DNA of 64,000 bases from Sphingobacterium litopenaei (lineage in GTDB: Bacteria > Bacteroidota > Bacteroidia > Sphingobacteriales > Sphingobacteriaceae): NCBI RefSeq assembly GCF_014692495.1, contig NZ_JACOIJ010000019.1, forward strand, positions 1 to 64,000, written 5' to 3'. The translations under genes and the position numbers were made by a program. Below are positions 27,372 to 35,613 of the stretch, piece after piece. Numbering within the stretch: the stretch's first letter is position 1; the number at the start of each line of letters is the position of its first letter. The notes below the pieces were generated by a model that was given only the letters and a program-made list of their open reading frames with translations, was not told where the DNA came from and did not search any database.

Positions 27372-28490
27372 ATGAAGGCACAAGTTGTTTCCTTAGCTGC
27401 TCTTACTTGGGTATTATCTTTTTCGAGTTGTAGTGAAAAATCTGCAAATTCTAATTCTTCACTTCATACTTCGGATACCCTAAAAAAAATAGTGTTAAGT
27501 GAGGCTCAGGCAAAAGGGATTTTTGATTTGCCTGTTCATTGCCTAGAAGTAGAATACCCAAATAAATTGGGGCAGGTTTTGGGTTCGGATAACGATCTAA
27601 AATCTCCTAAACTACTTCGACCCATATTTTACGGTTGTTTTGACTGGCATTCTTCGGTTCATGGATACTGGTCTATTGTAGAATTGATGCAAAAATATCC
27701 ATCCTTGGATGTTGACGGAAAAATAAGAGCCATTCTCAATAAACACATTACGGCAGAGAATGTGGCAATAGAATTGGCTTTTTTCAATGACGCAAATAAC
27801 AAAAGTTTTGAGCGCACTTATGGTTGGGCTTGGCTATTTAAATTACAGGAAAGTTTGTCTAAATGGCAGGATGCGGATGCGCAGCGATGGAAAACATCTC
27901 TTCAGCCTTTAGTGGATCTGCTAGTGCAACGCTATGAGGAATATTTACCCAAGTTAGTTTATCCTATCCGTGCTGGTCAGCATGATAATTCGGCTTTTGG
28001 ACTGTCACTTTCCTTGGATTACGCAAGGTCGGTAGGATATAAGGATTTTGAAAAAGCTATTATCGAACACGGAAAGCGATTGTTTGAAAAAGATATCAAT
28101 TGTGATCTGGGATATGAGCCGAGTGGTTATGATTTCTTATCGCCATGTCTAGAAGAAGCTTATTTGATGTCAAAACTTTTAGGTCAAAATGAATACAAAA
28201 CTTGGCTGGGGAAATTTATGCCCAAATTATTTAAGGCGGATTTCAAATTAGAACCAGCTATTGTTAAGGATAGATCAGATGGTAAGTTGGTGCATTTGGA
28301 TGGTTTGAACTACAGTCGTGCAGCCTGTTTGTATGGTATTAGTAATACTTTAGCAGAACTTCATCATCTTCGTGTAATTGCGAATAACCATATAGAATTT
28401 TCTTTGCCAAATCTTTCGGCTCAGGATGATTATATGGGATCGCATTGGCTCGGAACTTTTGCGTTGTATGCTTTATCGCATGGGAATTAA
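27372..28490 (+). CDS. DUF2891 lipoprotein
   Basis: A 372-residue protein with a lipobox Cys at residue 20 (VLSFSSCSEK), so it is membrane-anchored. The rest matches DUF2891: LRPIFYGCFDWHSSVHGYWSIVELMQKYP, NFERTYGWAWLFKLQESL-like segment, RAGQHDNSAFGLSLSLDYAR, CDLGYEPSGYDFLSPCLEEA and SHWLGTFALYAL. The function of the family is unknown; its helical barrel-like, Trp/His-rich motifs look enzyme-like. It is divergent from DUF937. Confidence 0.87.
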   Translation: MKAQVVSLAALTWVLSFSSCSEKSANSNSSLHTSDTLKKIVLSEAQAKGIFDLPVHCLEVEYPNKLGQVLGSDNDLKSPKLLRPIFYGCFDWHSSVHGYWSIVELMQKYPSLDVDGKIRAILNKHITAENVAIELAFFNDANNKSFERTYGWAWLFKLQESLSKWQDADAQRWKTSLQPLVDLLVQRYEEYLPKLVYPIRAGQHDNSAFGLSLSLDYARSVGYKDFEKAIIEHGKRLFEKDINCDLGYEPSGYDFLSPCLEEAYLMSKLLGQNEYKTWLGKFMPKLFKADFKLEPAIVKDRSDGKLVHLDGLNYSRAACLYGISNTLAELHHLRVIANNHIEFSLPNLSAQDDYMGSHWLGTFALYALSHGN

Positions 28491-28679
28491 AAAGTTAAAT
28501 AAGTATTGAATAATGAGTATTGAGTAGCTGGATGTCAGGATTAAGAAATATCCAAACTCTAGCAGCGTCATTAAGTTTTGCTGAACTCCCTATGGTTGCA
28601 ACGAGTATATATCTGTAAACAATTAAAAATTACAATCTATCATTAATGTTTTAGATTTCTCCTATTGTCGCAATGACTT

Positions 28680-28720
28680 AATTCTCAATTAACAATTAAC
28701 AATTAACAATTCTCAATTAA
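28680..28720. repeat. Short tandem AATTAAC-type repeat
   Basis: Three direct copies of CAATTAA-like units (28686-28709) flanked by two copies of AATTCTCAATTAA. The stretch 28491-28679 before it shows no gene I can recognise. Confidence 0.6.
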
Positions 28721-28747
28721 AAAAAGAGACGCATTGCGTCTCTTTTT
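28721..28747. terminator. Bidirectional rho-independent terminator
   Basis: Arms AAAAAGAGACGC (28721-28732) and its exact complement (28736-28747), loop of three, between convergent genes. Confidence 0.85.
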
Positions 28748-28792
28748 GCATAATCTTCTGGCAAAAGATTTAAAATTATTGTTGTAGAAATT

Positions 28793-29062
28793 TTAATAAG
28801 CTAGGGGAACAAGAGTATTATCTTCCAATCGAACAGGGACGGATTTCACGGTTGTGAATCCATCGTCTTTCGAAATTATCTGCGACAAGTCGATTCCTTT
28901 TCGCGAGAAAGCCGTAATAATTGCTGTTCTAAATGTTGCTTTTGCTGATCCCCAACCTTTTCCTTTTACAGTTTCATTGTTGAGTTGGATAAGTTCTTCA
29001 ATCGAATAATTGCTGAATTTTTCGATTAAGTGTTGATACAAGTGTACAGTTGTGTTTGACAT
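28793..29062 (-). CDS. Small conserved-looking hypothetical protein
   Basis: An 89-residue soluble protein; I do not recognise a named family. It starts at ATG 29062, MSNTTVHLYQHLIEKFSNYS, and contains a basic centre KGKGWGSAKATFRTAIITAFSRKGID. There is no signal peptide, membrane segment or metal motif. Codon use looks like that of the surrounding genes and the gene has a terminator downstream, so it is probably real. Confidence 0.6.
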   Translation of the reverse strand: MSNTTVHLYQHLIEKFSNYSIEELIQLNNETVKGKGWGSAKATFRTAIITAFSRKGIDLSQIISKDDGFTTVKSVPVRLEDNTLVPLAY

Positions 29063-29375
29063 ACAATTTAAAATTTAAAAGGTTAAACCATAAATTGTAT
29101 CCAGAAACTTTTTAGGGAAAATAAGCGTTGTTTAGGACGTTTATTTTGGCACGAAACCCGTATTATCTTACCACCGCGGTGACTTCACTCGGTTGGTATT
29201 GCGTACTGCAATTCTGAATACTCTACAATTATAGTAGACTTTATTTTAAACTTCAAAATAAAATTAAAATATTTTCATTTTGACACTTACTCTGTCAAAA
29301 TGTCTTAAAGAATTCTTTTGGAACGTACCTTGATAAATCTTATGCGTAAAATTTAAACTGAAAAATTAAAAATAT
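29063..29375. promoter_or_regulatory. htpG upstream region with a perfect 10-bp dyad
   Basis: 313 bases without a gene. CATTTTGACA (29276-29285) and its exact reverse complement TGTCAAAATG (29293-29302) flank a 7-base spacer, 74 bases before htpG. It is not the CIRCE element (TTAGCACTC-N9-GAGTGCTAA). A dyad this exact next to a heat-shock gene is a good candidate operator or activator site. A smaller imperfect hairpin lies at about 29170-29201. Confidence 0.5.
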
Positions 29376-31265
29376 ATGAGCACAGAAAAAGGCACTATTT
29401 CGATTCATACCGAGAATATATTTCCGGTAATCAAAAAATTCCTTTACTCAGATAATGAGATATTCCTTCGTGAACTTGTTTCCAATGCGGTCGATGCTTC
29501 ACAGAAAATCAAACGTCTTTCTTCTTTAGGTCAATTCAATGGTGAGGTGGGAGAGTTGGTTGTTGACGTAAAATTCGATGAAGAAGCAAAAACGATTACC
29601 ATTTCGGATAACGGTATTGGTATGACTGCCGAAGAGATCAAAAAATACATCAACCAAATCGCATTCTCTGGTGCTACAGAATTTATGGAAAAATTCAAAG
29701 AGGCTAATGATGCAAATGAAATCATTGGTCGCTTTGGTTTAGGTTTCTACTCGGCATTTATGGTGGCTGATAAAGTAGAGATTGATTCATTATCTTACCA
29801 AGATGGAGCAGAGGCTGCACACTGGGTGTGTGATGGTAGTACTTCATACGAAATCTCAGTGGGTACACGTACTACTCGCGGTACGGATGTAATCTTGCAT
29901 ATTAACGAAGATTCTAAAGAGTTCTTAAGCAAATTTAGATTGCAAGAAATCTTAGACAAATACGCTAAATTCTTACCTGTACAAGTTCGTTTCGGAACTA
30001 AAACTTCTTCTGAACCAGATGGCGAAGACGAAGAAGGTAAACCAAAATACAAATCCGTAGAAGTTGATAATATCATCAACAATACGAATCCAGCTTGGAC
30101 AAAAGCACCTTCTGAATTAAAAGACGAAGATTATTTGGCATTCTACCGTGAATTGTATCCAAATACATTTGACGAGCCGTTATTCTGGATTCACTTGAAT
30201 GTAGATTATCCGTTCAATTTGACAGGTATTCTATATTTTCCTAAAATCAAAAATGAATTAGAAATCCAACGCAATAAAATCAAATTGTATTCGCGTCAAG
30301 TCTTTATCACGGACGAAGTGAAGGACATTGTGCCTGAATATTTGATGTTGTTGCACGGTGTGATTGACTCACCAGATATTCCGTTGAACGTATCACGTTC
30401 ATTCTTGCAAGCGGATGGCAATGTAAAGAAAATTAGCAATTACATTACGAAGAAAGTAGCTGACAAATTGCAAGAAATCTTCAAATCAGATCGTAAAGGT
30501 TTTGAAGAAAAATGGAATGATATCGGATTATTCATTAAGTACGGTATGCTGAGCGAAGAGAAATTTGCGGAGAAAGCGAATGAATTCTGCTTGGTAAAAA
30601 ATACTGAAGGGGAAAACTACACGATAAAAGAATACTACGAGAAAGTAAAAGATATCAACGCGGACAAAGACGGTAATATTGTTTACTTATATACGTCGGA
30701 TGCTGCACAACAAGATGGTTTTATCGCTAATGCAAAAGCAAAAGGCTATGATGTATTAGTATTGGATGGTCCATTGGATACACACTTTGCTTCGTACTTA
30801 GAGCAAAAAGGTGGCGAGAAAGTACAATTGAAACGTGTGGATTCGGATGTAATCGATAAGTTGATCCAAAAAGATGAAAAAATCGAGTTGACTTTATCCG
30901 AAGAAGAAAGCAAAAAAGCTTCTGAATTGTTTACAAAAGCAATCAACCGTACAGATATGAATGTGCAGGTGGAAGCTTTAGCTGCGGACGAATTGCCGGT
31001 ATCAGTAACTTTGGATGAGTTTATGCGTCGTATGAAAGATATGGCAAAAACAGGTGGTGGTATGGGCTTCTACGGAAACTTACCAGACAACTACAAAGTG
31101 ACAGTAAACGGTAACCACCCTTTAGTAAAACGTATCGTTGAAAGTTCGGAAGAAGAAGCTGAGAAATTAGCAAAACAAGCGTTTGACTTGGCTTTATTGT
31201 CTCGTGGATTGTTGACAGGAGCGGATTTAACATCCTTTGTGAAGCGTAGTGTAGAGATGATTTAA
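29376..31265 (+). CDS. htpG: Molecular chaperone HtpG (Hsp90)
   Basis: The ATP-dependent bacterial Hsp90 chaperone, a cytoplasmic homodimer; 629 residues as usual. The GHKL ATPase motifs are in order: ELVSNAVDASQKI (Asn for Mg), ISDNGIGMTAEEI, and GRFGLGFYSAFMVAD. The middle domain has LFWIHLNVDYPFNLTGILYFP and IDSPDIPLNVSRSFLQ with the conserved Arg. The C-terminal dimerisation domain is present and the protein is complete. It starts at ATG 29376 and is monocistronic, with a terminator directly downstream. Confidence 0.99.
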   Translation: MSTEKGTISIHTENIFPVIKKFLYSDNEIFLRELVSNAVDASQKIKRLSSLGQFNGEVGELVVDVKFDEEAKTITISDNGIGMTAEEIKKYINQIAFSGATEFMEKFKEANDANEIIGRFGLGFYSAFMVADKVEIDSLSYQDGAEAAHWVCDGSTSYEISVGTRTTRGTDVILHINEDSKEFLSKFRLQEILDKYAKFLPVQVRFGTKTSSEPDGEDEEGKPKYKSVEVDNIINNTNPAWTKAPSELKDEDYLAFYRELYPNTFDEPLFWIHLNVDYPFNLTGILYFPKIKNELEIQRNKIKLYSRQVFITDEVKDIVPEYLMLLHGVIDSPDIPLNVSRSFLQADGNVKKISNYITKKVADKLQEIFKSDRKGFEEKWNDIGLFIKYGMLSEEKFAEKANEFCLVKNTEGENYTIKEYYEKVKDINADKDGNIVYLYTSDAAQQDGFIANAKAKGYDVLVLDGPLDTHFASYLEQKGGEKVQLKRVDSDVIDKLIQKDEKIELTLSEEESKKASELFTKAINRTDMNVQVEALAADELPVSVTLDEFMRRMKDMAKTGGGMGFYGNLPDNYKVTVNGNHPLVKRIVESSEEEAEKLAKQAFDLALLSRGLLTGADLTSFVKRSVEMI

Positions 31266-31288
31266 TGCAAATCAAAAAATAATTCCTT

Positions 31289-31325
31289 AATCCTCATTGT
31301 GTTATTACATAATGAGGATTTTTTG
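31289..31325 (+). terminator. Rho-independent terminator of htpG
   Basis: Exact 10-bp arms 31289-31298 and 31311-31320, loop of 12, followed by TTTTTTG. Confidence 0.85.
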
Positions 31326-31335
31326 TGTATAAATA

Positions 31336-31367
31336 TTTGCAAAGAATAGTGTTTTCTACTACTTTTG
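31336..31367 (+). promoter_or_regulatory. Promoter of tRNA-His copy 1
   Basis: TTTG (31336-31339), 20-base spacer, TACTTTTG (31360-31367) match the Bacteroidota -33/-7 consensus TTTG and TAnnTTTG. The tRNA starts about 14 bases later. Confidence 0.7.
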
Positions 31368-31373
31368 TAGCAC

Positions 31374-31455
31374 AAACACGGTAGGTATAGCTCAGTTGGT
31401 TAGAGCACTAGATTGTGGTTCTAGGGGTCGTCGGTTCGAGCCCGATTACTTACCC
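31374..31455 (+). repeat. 82-bp direct repeat, left copy (contains tRNA-His)
   Basis: Identical to 34490-34571 base for base. The identity covers seven bases before the tRNA, the whole tRNA and one base after it. Promoter and terminator sequences outside the repeat differ between the two copies. Confidence 0.95.
31381..31454 (+). tRNA. tRNA-His (GTG), copy 1
   Basis: The acceptor GTAGGTA pairs with TACTTAC (one G-U). The anticodon loop TTGTGGT gives GTG (His). The preceding G at 31380 is the extra G-1 of tRNA-His, facing C73. CCA is not encoded. Confidence 0.97.
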
Positions 31456-31462
31456 GCTTCTA

Positions 31463-31492
31463 AAGGCTTCTCAGAAATGAGAGGCTTTTTTT
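31463..31492 (+). terminator. Rho-independent terminator of tRNA-His copy 1
   Basis: Stem of AGGCTTCTCA with TGAGAGGCTT (one G-U), loop of four, followed by seven T. Confidence 0.8.
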
Positions 31493-31621
31493 GTTTACCT
31501 AAATTTTTTCCTTAAAGCATATTGTTAATTAATAAATTAAAATAGTGACTTCTACTATTTTTAATCTATGAAGTTTGATGTATATTAATTGTAAGAAATT
31601 AAAAGTCTAAATTAACCTAAT

Positions 31622-34042
31622 ATTAAGTCAAAAAAGAATATAGATCTGATATCACAAGATACTATACTAAATATTAAGAATAAGAAAATTAAATCTGAAT
31701 TTGAGGATTTAGATTTCAAAGAGGTTTTTTCTATAAAAGATTCAAAATCCAAGTTAGAATTGGTGAAAGATATAGTAGCATTTGCAAATACTAAGGGGGG
31801 ATATTTAATTTTTGGGGTGAGTAATAATTTTGAATGGATTGGATTGGACGATCGCAGTGATAATGATTGCGATAGTGCAGTCATAGCTGATTTATTAGAT
31901 AGTTATTGTGAAGGAAATATTGATTTTATTTCTAATATCATACATTTAGATGCTAAACCTTTTTTTGTCATTTATGTACATTCTAGTAATGAAATTTTAA
32001 GTTTCAAAAAAGATGGACAATATCAAAAGAAGATATGGGGAAAGGATACTAAGTCTTTTCCTGAAAACATTTTTAAAAGGAATGATGTGTATTGTAGACG
32101 AAATAGCCGTTCGATTAAGGCGGATGCGGTATTTTTTAGGAAGAAAAATGTAAAATTCAAAATAATCGAGAATGTATTATCTCAGAGGAATCTTTATAAT
32201 GAGTTTATAGGTAGAGAAGAACATTTGATAGACTTACATATTAAACTAAAGAATCCAAATAATAGGATAATTCAAATTGATGGTATTGGAGGTATTGGAA
32301 AAACGAGTTTTGTACACTACTTCTGCGAAAAGATAATAAAAAGTGAATTACAAGATATTGATTTTGAATTTATAATATGGACTAGTTCTAAAAGAGATAA
32401 ATATACTCCTTTAGGAATAAAAAATATAGAAGAATATAATTCTAATTATAACGATTTAATTAAGGACATCTATTTATTTATACAGGAACAAGGATTAACA
32501 GAGGATGAGGAATCGTCAGATTTTGAAGAAACATGTTTAAAATTTTTGAATTCCTATAAGGTTTTATTAATTGTAGATAATTTAGAAACTTTAAACGATT
32601 TAGAATTATTAAGGTTATTAGAAAATTTTCCAAACTCAAGTAAAGCAATTCTAACAACAAGAGAGAATTTGGGTAGTTTCTTTATGGCAAGGATAAATCT
32701 TACTGGATTTAAAGAGGTGGAAGAATTTCCTAATTTCTTAGATTCACAATACAAATATTTTACCAATAAAAACAATTCATTCCTAGCTTTATATAGGAAT
32801 AAGGTAAGGGAACTTTATAAATATACAAAGGGAATGCCTTTAGCTGGGCAATTAATCTGTTATCAATTAGCAAATAATATTCCTATAGAATTAATTATAA
32901 AAAATTTAAAAAGCGGAGATGCTTACCGTGAGATACTTACATTTTGCTTTGAAGGTTCCATTAGTAAATTGGATGTGAATCAAAAGAAAATACTTTATCT
33001 TTTATCGCTAACTAGTGATGAAGATTATTTAAGTGCGGATGACCTTCACTATATATCTGAAATTGATTCCGATGAAATAGGATTTGTGATTCTCCCCGTA
33101 TTATCTTCTATTTCATTGGCGATGAGTCATGCAACTGAAGATGGAAATATTGGATACAATATTCCGCATTTAGCAAAAGTATATGCAAAAAGATTTATTG
33201 AACAAGATGGATATACTAATTTGAAAGAAAAATATGAGCAATTCCTATCTGAAAAGAAACACTTTAATGATGGTGACTTTAATAATACTCAATTATTAAA
33301 AAGATCTAAAGCTCGTAATCATAAAGAAACTATAGCAGCAGATAAAGCTTTGCGTACACTTCAATTATCAAATATTGATCCGGATTTTGCTATTGAACAG
33401 ATTGATGAGTTAATTAAAATGAATTCTGAATTTCCCTTTTTATACCTTATGAAGGGGAAAATTCTAGACAATATAGACCACCCTAAATCCTTTGTTCTAG
33501 CTAAGAAAGAATTTTTATTTTCTATTGATTTGGATCCTAATTTTTTAGAGTCTTATATAGAATTAGGATATCTTGAAATGAAAAATAGATTTGGAAAAAA
33601 TAAATATTCTAAAGATATGCTCAATAATGCTATTCATTTTTTTCAAAAGGCTATTGAGATTGACCCAGAAAATATTAGAGCAAACTCTGGAATTGCTCAG
33701 GCTTATACCTTACAATCTAATGATGTAAAATATAATCCCATTGATAAGGAAAAACATAGACTTGCAGATTTAGCAAACGAACATTATAAGTTTGCTTATC
33801 ATAGAGGGGATATTTTGACAAATTGGCAAAAGCACACCAATGCAATTACATCATATAATCAAAGTAAAAATTATCTCAAAAATCTAAGATATTTTGATAA
33901 AGCTATGAAATGTGCTGAATATGGTCTTAGTTTTGAACCAACTAATAAACTGCTTATTAATATTAGAGAAGAAGCTAGTTTTAGATTAAATCCTAAGAAA
34001 TTCGCTGAGTCTTCATTCCGAGAAAAGGGTTGGGTCAAGTAA
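31622..34042 (+). CDS. AlbA_2 - NB-ARC STAND ATPase - TPR protein, NLR-like putative defence sensor
   Basis: A three-part protein of about 806 residues. Residues ~18-165 form an AlbA_2 (Schlafen-type) domain: EFEDLDFKE, DIVAFANTKGGYLIFGV and VYCRRNSRSIKADAV. Residues ~195-420 form an NB-ARC STAND ATPase: Walker A GIGGIGKTS (221-229), Walker B KVLLIVDNLE (313-322), TTR sensor (345-347) and GMPLA (404-408). Residues ~590-760 carry TPR-like repeats. Such proteins sense an invader with the repeats and fire the N-terminal effector, which is an inference here. No ATG, GTG or TTG exists upstream of the AlbA_2 motifs after the stop at 31613; 31622 (ATT) is the first rare-start option, CTG 31646 another. 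TTG 31760 would delete the domain's first motif. Base composition is far more AT-rich than neighbours, suggesting transfer. No partner genes. Confidence 0.85.
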   Translation: MKSKKNIDLISQDTILNIKNKKIKSEFEDLDFKEVFSIKDSKSKLELVKDIVAFANTKGGYLIFGVSNNFEWIGLDDRSDNDCDSAVIADLLDSYCEGNIDFISNIIHLDAKPFFVIYVHSSNEILSFKKDGQYQKKIWGKDTKSFPENIFKRNDVYCRRNSRSIKADAVFFRKKNVKFKIIENVLSQRNLYNEFIGREEHLIDLHIKLKNPNNRIIQIDGIGGIGKTSFVHYFCEKIIKSELQDIDFEFIIWTSSKRDKYTPLGIKNIEEYNSNYNDLIKDIYLFIQEQGLTEDEESSDFEETCLKFLNSYKVLLIVDNLETLNDLELLRLLENFPNSSKAILTTRENLGSFFMARINLTGFKEVEEFPNFLDSQYKYFTNKNNSFLALYRNKVRELYKYTKGMPLAGQLICYQLANNIPIELIIKNLKSGDAYREILTFCFEGSISKLDVNQKKILYLLSLTSDEDYLSADDLHYISEIDSDEIGFVILPVLSSISLAMSHATEDGNIGYNIPHLAKVYAKRFIEQDGYTNLKEKYEQFLSEKKHFNDGDFNNTQLLKRSKARNHKETIAADKALRTLQLSNIDPDFAIEQIDELIKMNSEFPFLYLMKGKILDNIDHPKSFVLAKKEFLFSIDLDPNFLESYIELGYLEMKNRFGKNKYSKDMLNNAIHFFQKAIEIDPENIRANSGIAQAYTLQSNDVKYNPIDKEKHRLADLANEHYKFAYHRGDILTNWQKHTNAITSYNQSKNYLKNLRYFDKAMKCAEYGLSFEPTNKLLINIREEASFRLNPKKFAESSFREKGWVK

Positions 34043-34440
34043 TTAATAAAACTTTTAAAGAAAACCAGTTTCTTATAACAGGCTTTCTTAAATCAATTTA
34101 GTTTGAATTATAATCTTAAATATTATTCTCAATAACTAGGTATTGTTAAAAAACTTCATTGTTCAAACTAATATATCCATCATCCTAAACTATTATGTTA
34201 TAACACACTTTATACATCATCTTTCCAGTTTTAACTGCTTTATTTGTAATCGCTTTTTTTTTGTGTCCAAGATTCTAAATTACTGGCAAGATGGTTGGGT
34301 GCTATTTAATCTTTGAAAAGAGACTTTCTGAGTAATATAAATAAAGACTTTTATTTAGGTAAAAGTCTTTTAGATGCTAAATTAAAGTATTTCATTTCAA
34401 GGTTATTATTTGTTTAAGTAATGAATTTTAAGGGAAAAAT
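34043..34440. other. AT-rich spacer after the NLR-like gene
   Basis: About 400 bases of low-GC sequence with no intact coding frame. Its only clear structure is an 11-bp perfect hairpin, 34343-34353 with 34360-34370, which may terminate transcription or insulate the next tRNA. No integrase or transposase remnant can be recognised. Confidence 0.5.
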
Positions 34441-34450
34441 TTATTCTGCT

Positions 34451-34481
34451 ATTGCAGTAAATCTGTTTTTTACTATCTTTG
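34451..34481 (+). promoter_or_regulatory. Promoter of tRNA-His copy 2
   Basis: ATTG (34451-34454), 19-base spacer, TATCTTTG (34474-34481), the Bacteroidota form. It is unrelated in sequence to the promoter of copy 1 outside the boxes, so both tRNAs are independently expressed. Confidence 0.65.
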
Positions 34482-34489
34482 CATCAACA

Positions 34490-34571
34490 AAACACGGTAG
34501 GTATAGCTCAGTTGGTTAGAGCACTAGATTGTGGTTCTAGGGGTCGTCGGTTCGAGCCCGATTACTTACCC
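34490..34571 (+). repeat. 82-bp direct repeat, right copy (contains tRNA-His)
   Basis: Exact copy of 31374-31455. The two copies bracket about 3.03 kb that contains only the NLR-like gene. Confidence 0.95.
34497..34570 (+). tRNA. tRNA-His (GTG), copy 2
   Basis: Identical in sequence to copy 1, with G-1 at 34496 and C73 at 34570. The anticodon is GTG. Confidence 0.97.
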
Positions 34572-34577
34572 TCCCCA

Positions 34578-34607
34578 AGAAGCGAAACAGCAATGTTTCG
34601 CTTTTTA
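34578..34607 (+). terminator. Rho-independent terminator of tRNA-His copy 2
   Basis: Arms AGCGAAACA (34581-34589) and TGTTTCGCT (34594-34602) followed by TTTTATTTT. It differs from the terminator of copy 1. Confidence 0.8.
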
Positions 34608-34913
34608 TTTTCTCAAAATTTACTACATATCTTATTTCATCCAAGCTTAGTAGGAGTAGACGCTTGGGGATAGATATCTTGCTAAATAAGGGAGCCAACT
34701 ATGGTTGTGCTATCTCCAGTGGCATTAAGTTATCCTGCAAGGGGTTTTGATTATGGAAAGGCTTCACTAATCTCTAACTTATATATAATAGGATTTGTTG
34801 ATTTGCTCTCAACTGATTTTAAAAATATAGGGCTTTTTCGTACTAGTTCTTAGAATCCCATTTTAATAAGTTATAATCCAGAACCCAATTATTAAATACT
34901 ATCGAATTAGATA
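34608..34913. other. Intergenic gap with no recognised gene
   Basis: 306 bases. A 50-codon frame begins at ATG 34699 but has no family resemblance. The segment 34640-34770 is less AT-rich than its surroundings and could be a gene remnant; I cannot name a source. Confidence 0.35.
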
Positions 34914-35474
34914 TTAATTCAAATTTGGGCTCTTAGGAAAATTTGCGACATGAGCATATTTTGGTCCTAAGCTAATTAAAGCTTGTTTCCAAAGATCTTC
35001 GCCGTCGGTTATGAAGGTTAATTCAGTGCTGAATTTATTATGTACAGCCCATGAATTTTGATTTATCTCTTCCCCCAACTGTCCTGCTGTCCAACCCGAA
35101 TACCCTAAAAAGAATTTGATTTCGTCCGTAGATAAATAGCCTTCATTAATCATCATTATGGCTAGATCAAAATCTCCACCCCAATATATATCTTCGTAAA
35201 TATGGGTGCTATCTGGGATTTTATCTATGGCTCGGTGCAGAAAGAATACCGCATTATTCTGTACAGGACCACCAATATAAAGCGGGAAATCCACCACTTC
35301 TACATCCATCACATCAGAAAGTATAAGCTGGGAGCGATGATTTAAAATCATACCTACAGTACCATCTTCATTATGTTCACAAAGTAAAACTACAGAACGC
35401 TCGAAGTTTGGATCTAGCATGAAGGGCTCAGATAGTAACAAACTACCTTGTTTTGGCGTATGTGCATTGAACAT
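34914..35474 (-). CDS. YqgE/AlgH family protein (UPF0301)
   Basis: A 186-residue cytoplasmic protein of the YqgE/AlgH family, whose biochemical role is not settled. Family signs are the N-terminal KQGSLLLSEPFMLDPNFERSVVLLCEHNEDGTVGMILNH, then LYIGGPVQNNAVFFLHR, and LGYSGWTAGQLGEEI. It starts at ATG 35474, divergent from pdxH. It has the expected length and no disruption. Confidence 0.95.
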   Translation of the reverse strand: MFNAHTPKQGSLLLSEPFMLDPNFERSVVLLCEHNEDGTVGMILNHRSQLILSDVMDVEVVDFPLYIGGPVQNNAVFFLHRAIDKIPDSTHIYEDIYWGGDFDLAIMMINEGYLSTDEIKFFLGYSGWTAGQLGEEINQNSWAVHNKFSTELTFITDGEDLWKQALISLGPKYAHVANFPKSPNLN

Positions 35475-35613
35475 AGTTAGTTTCCGTATTTGTTATAGCT
35501 AAATCTACAAAAAAAATGATAACCAAAAGATAAAATTCCATCTTTTAATCGACTTTGTAGGTAGATTTTTATAACGCTTTTAGTAAGTTTGTGATAAAGT
35601 TAACAAAGTATTC

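Noticed and set aside
28680..28720. AATTAAC repeats as a CRISPR array
   Set aside because: The units are seven bases long, contiguous and without spacers. No cas genes are present anywhere in the window.
29170..29201. A riboswitch in the htpG upstream region
   Set aside because: Only a small imperfect hairpin is present, with no conserved riboswitch core that I can recognise.
31612..31884. Minus-strand open frame across the 5' part of the NLR-like gene
   Set aside because: It mirrors the AlbA_2 coding frame and has no family resemblance, so it is a shadow.
34479..34673. Plus-strand open frame over tRNA-His copy 2
   Set aside because: It runs through the tRNA and its terminator hairpin, so it cannot be a real protein.
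31266..34913. Integrase or transposase next to the tRNA-His repeat
   Set aside because: I read both flanks and found no frame with recombinase motifs; the repeat and the cargo stand alone.
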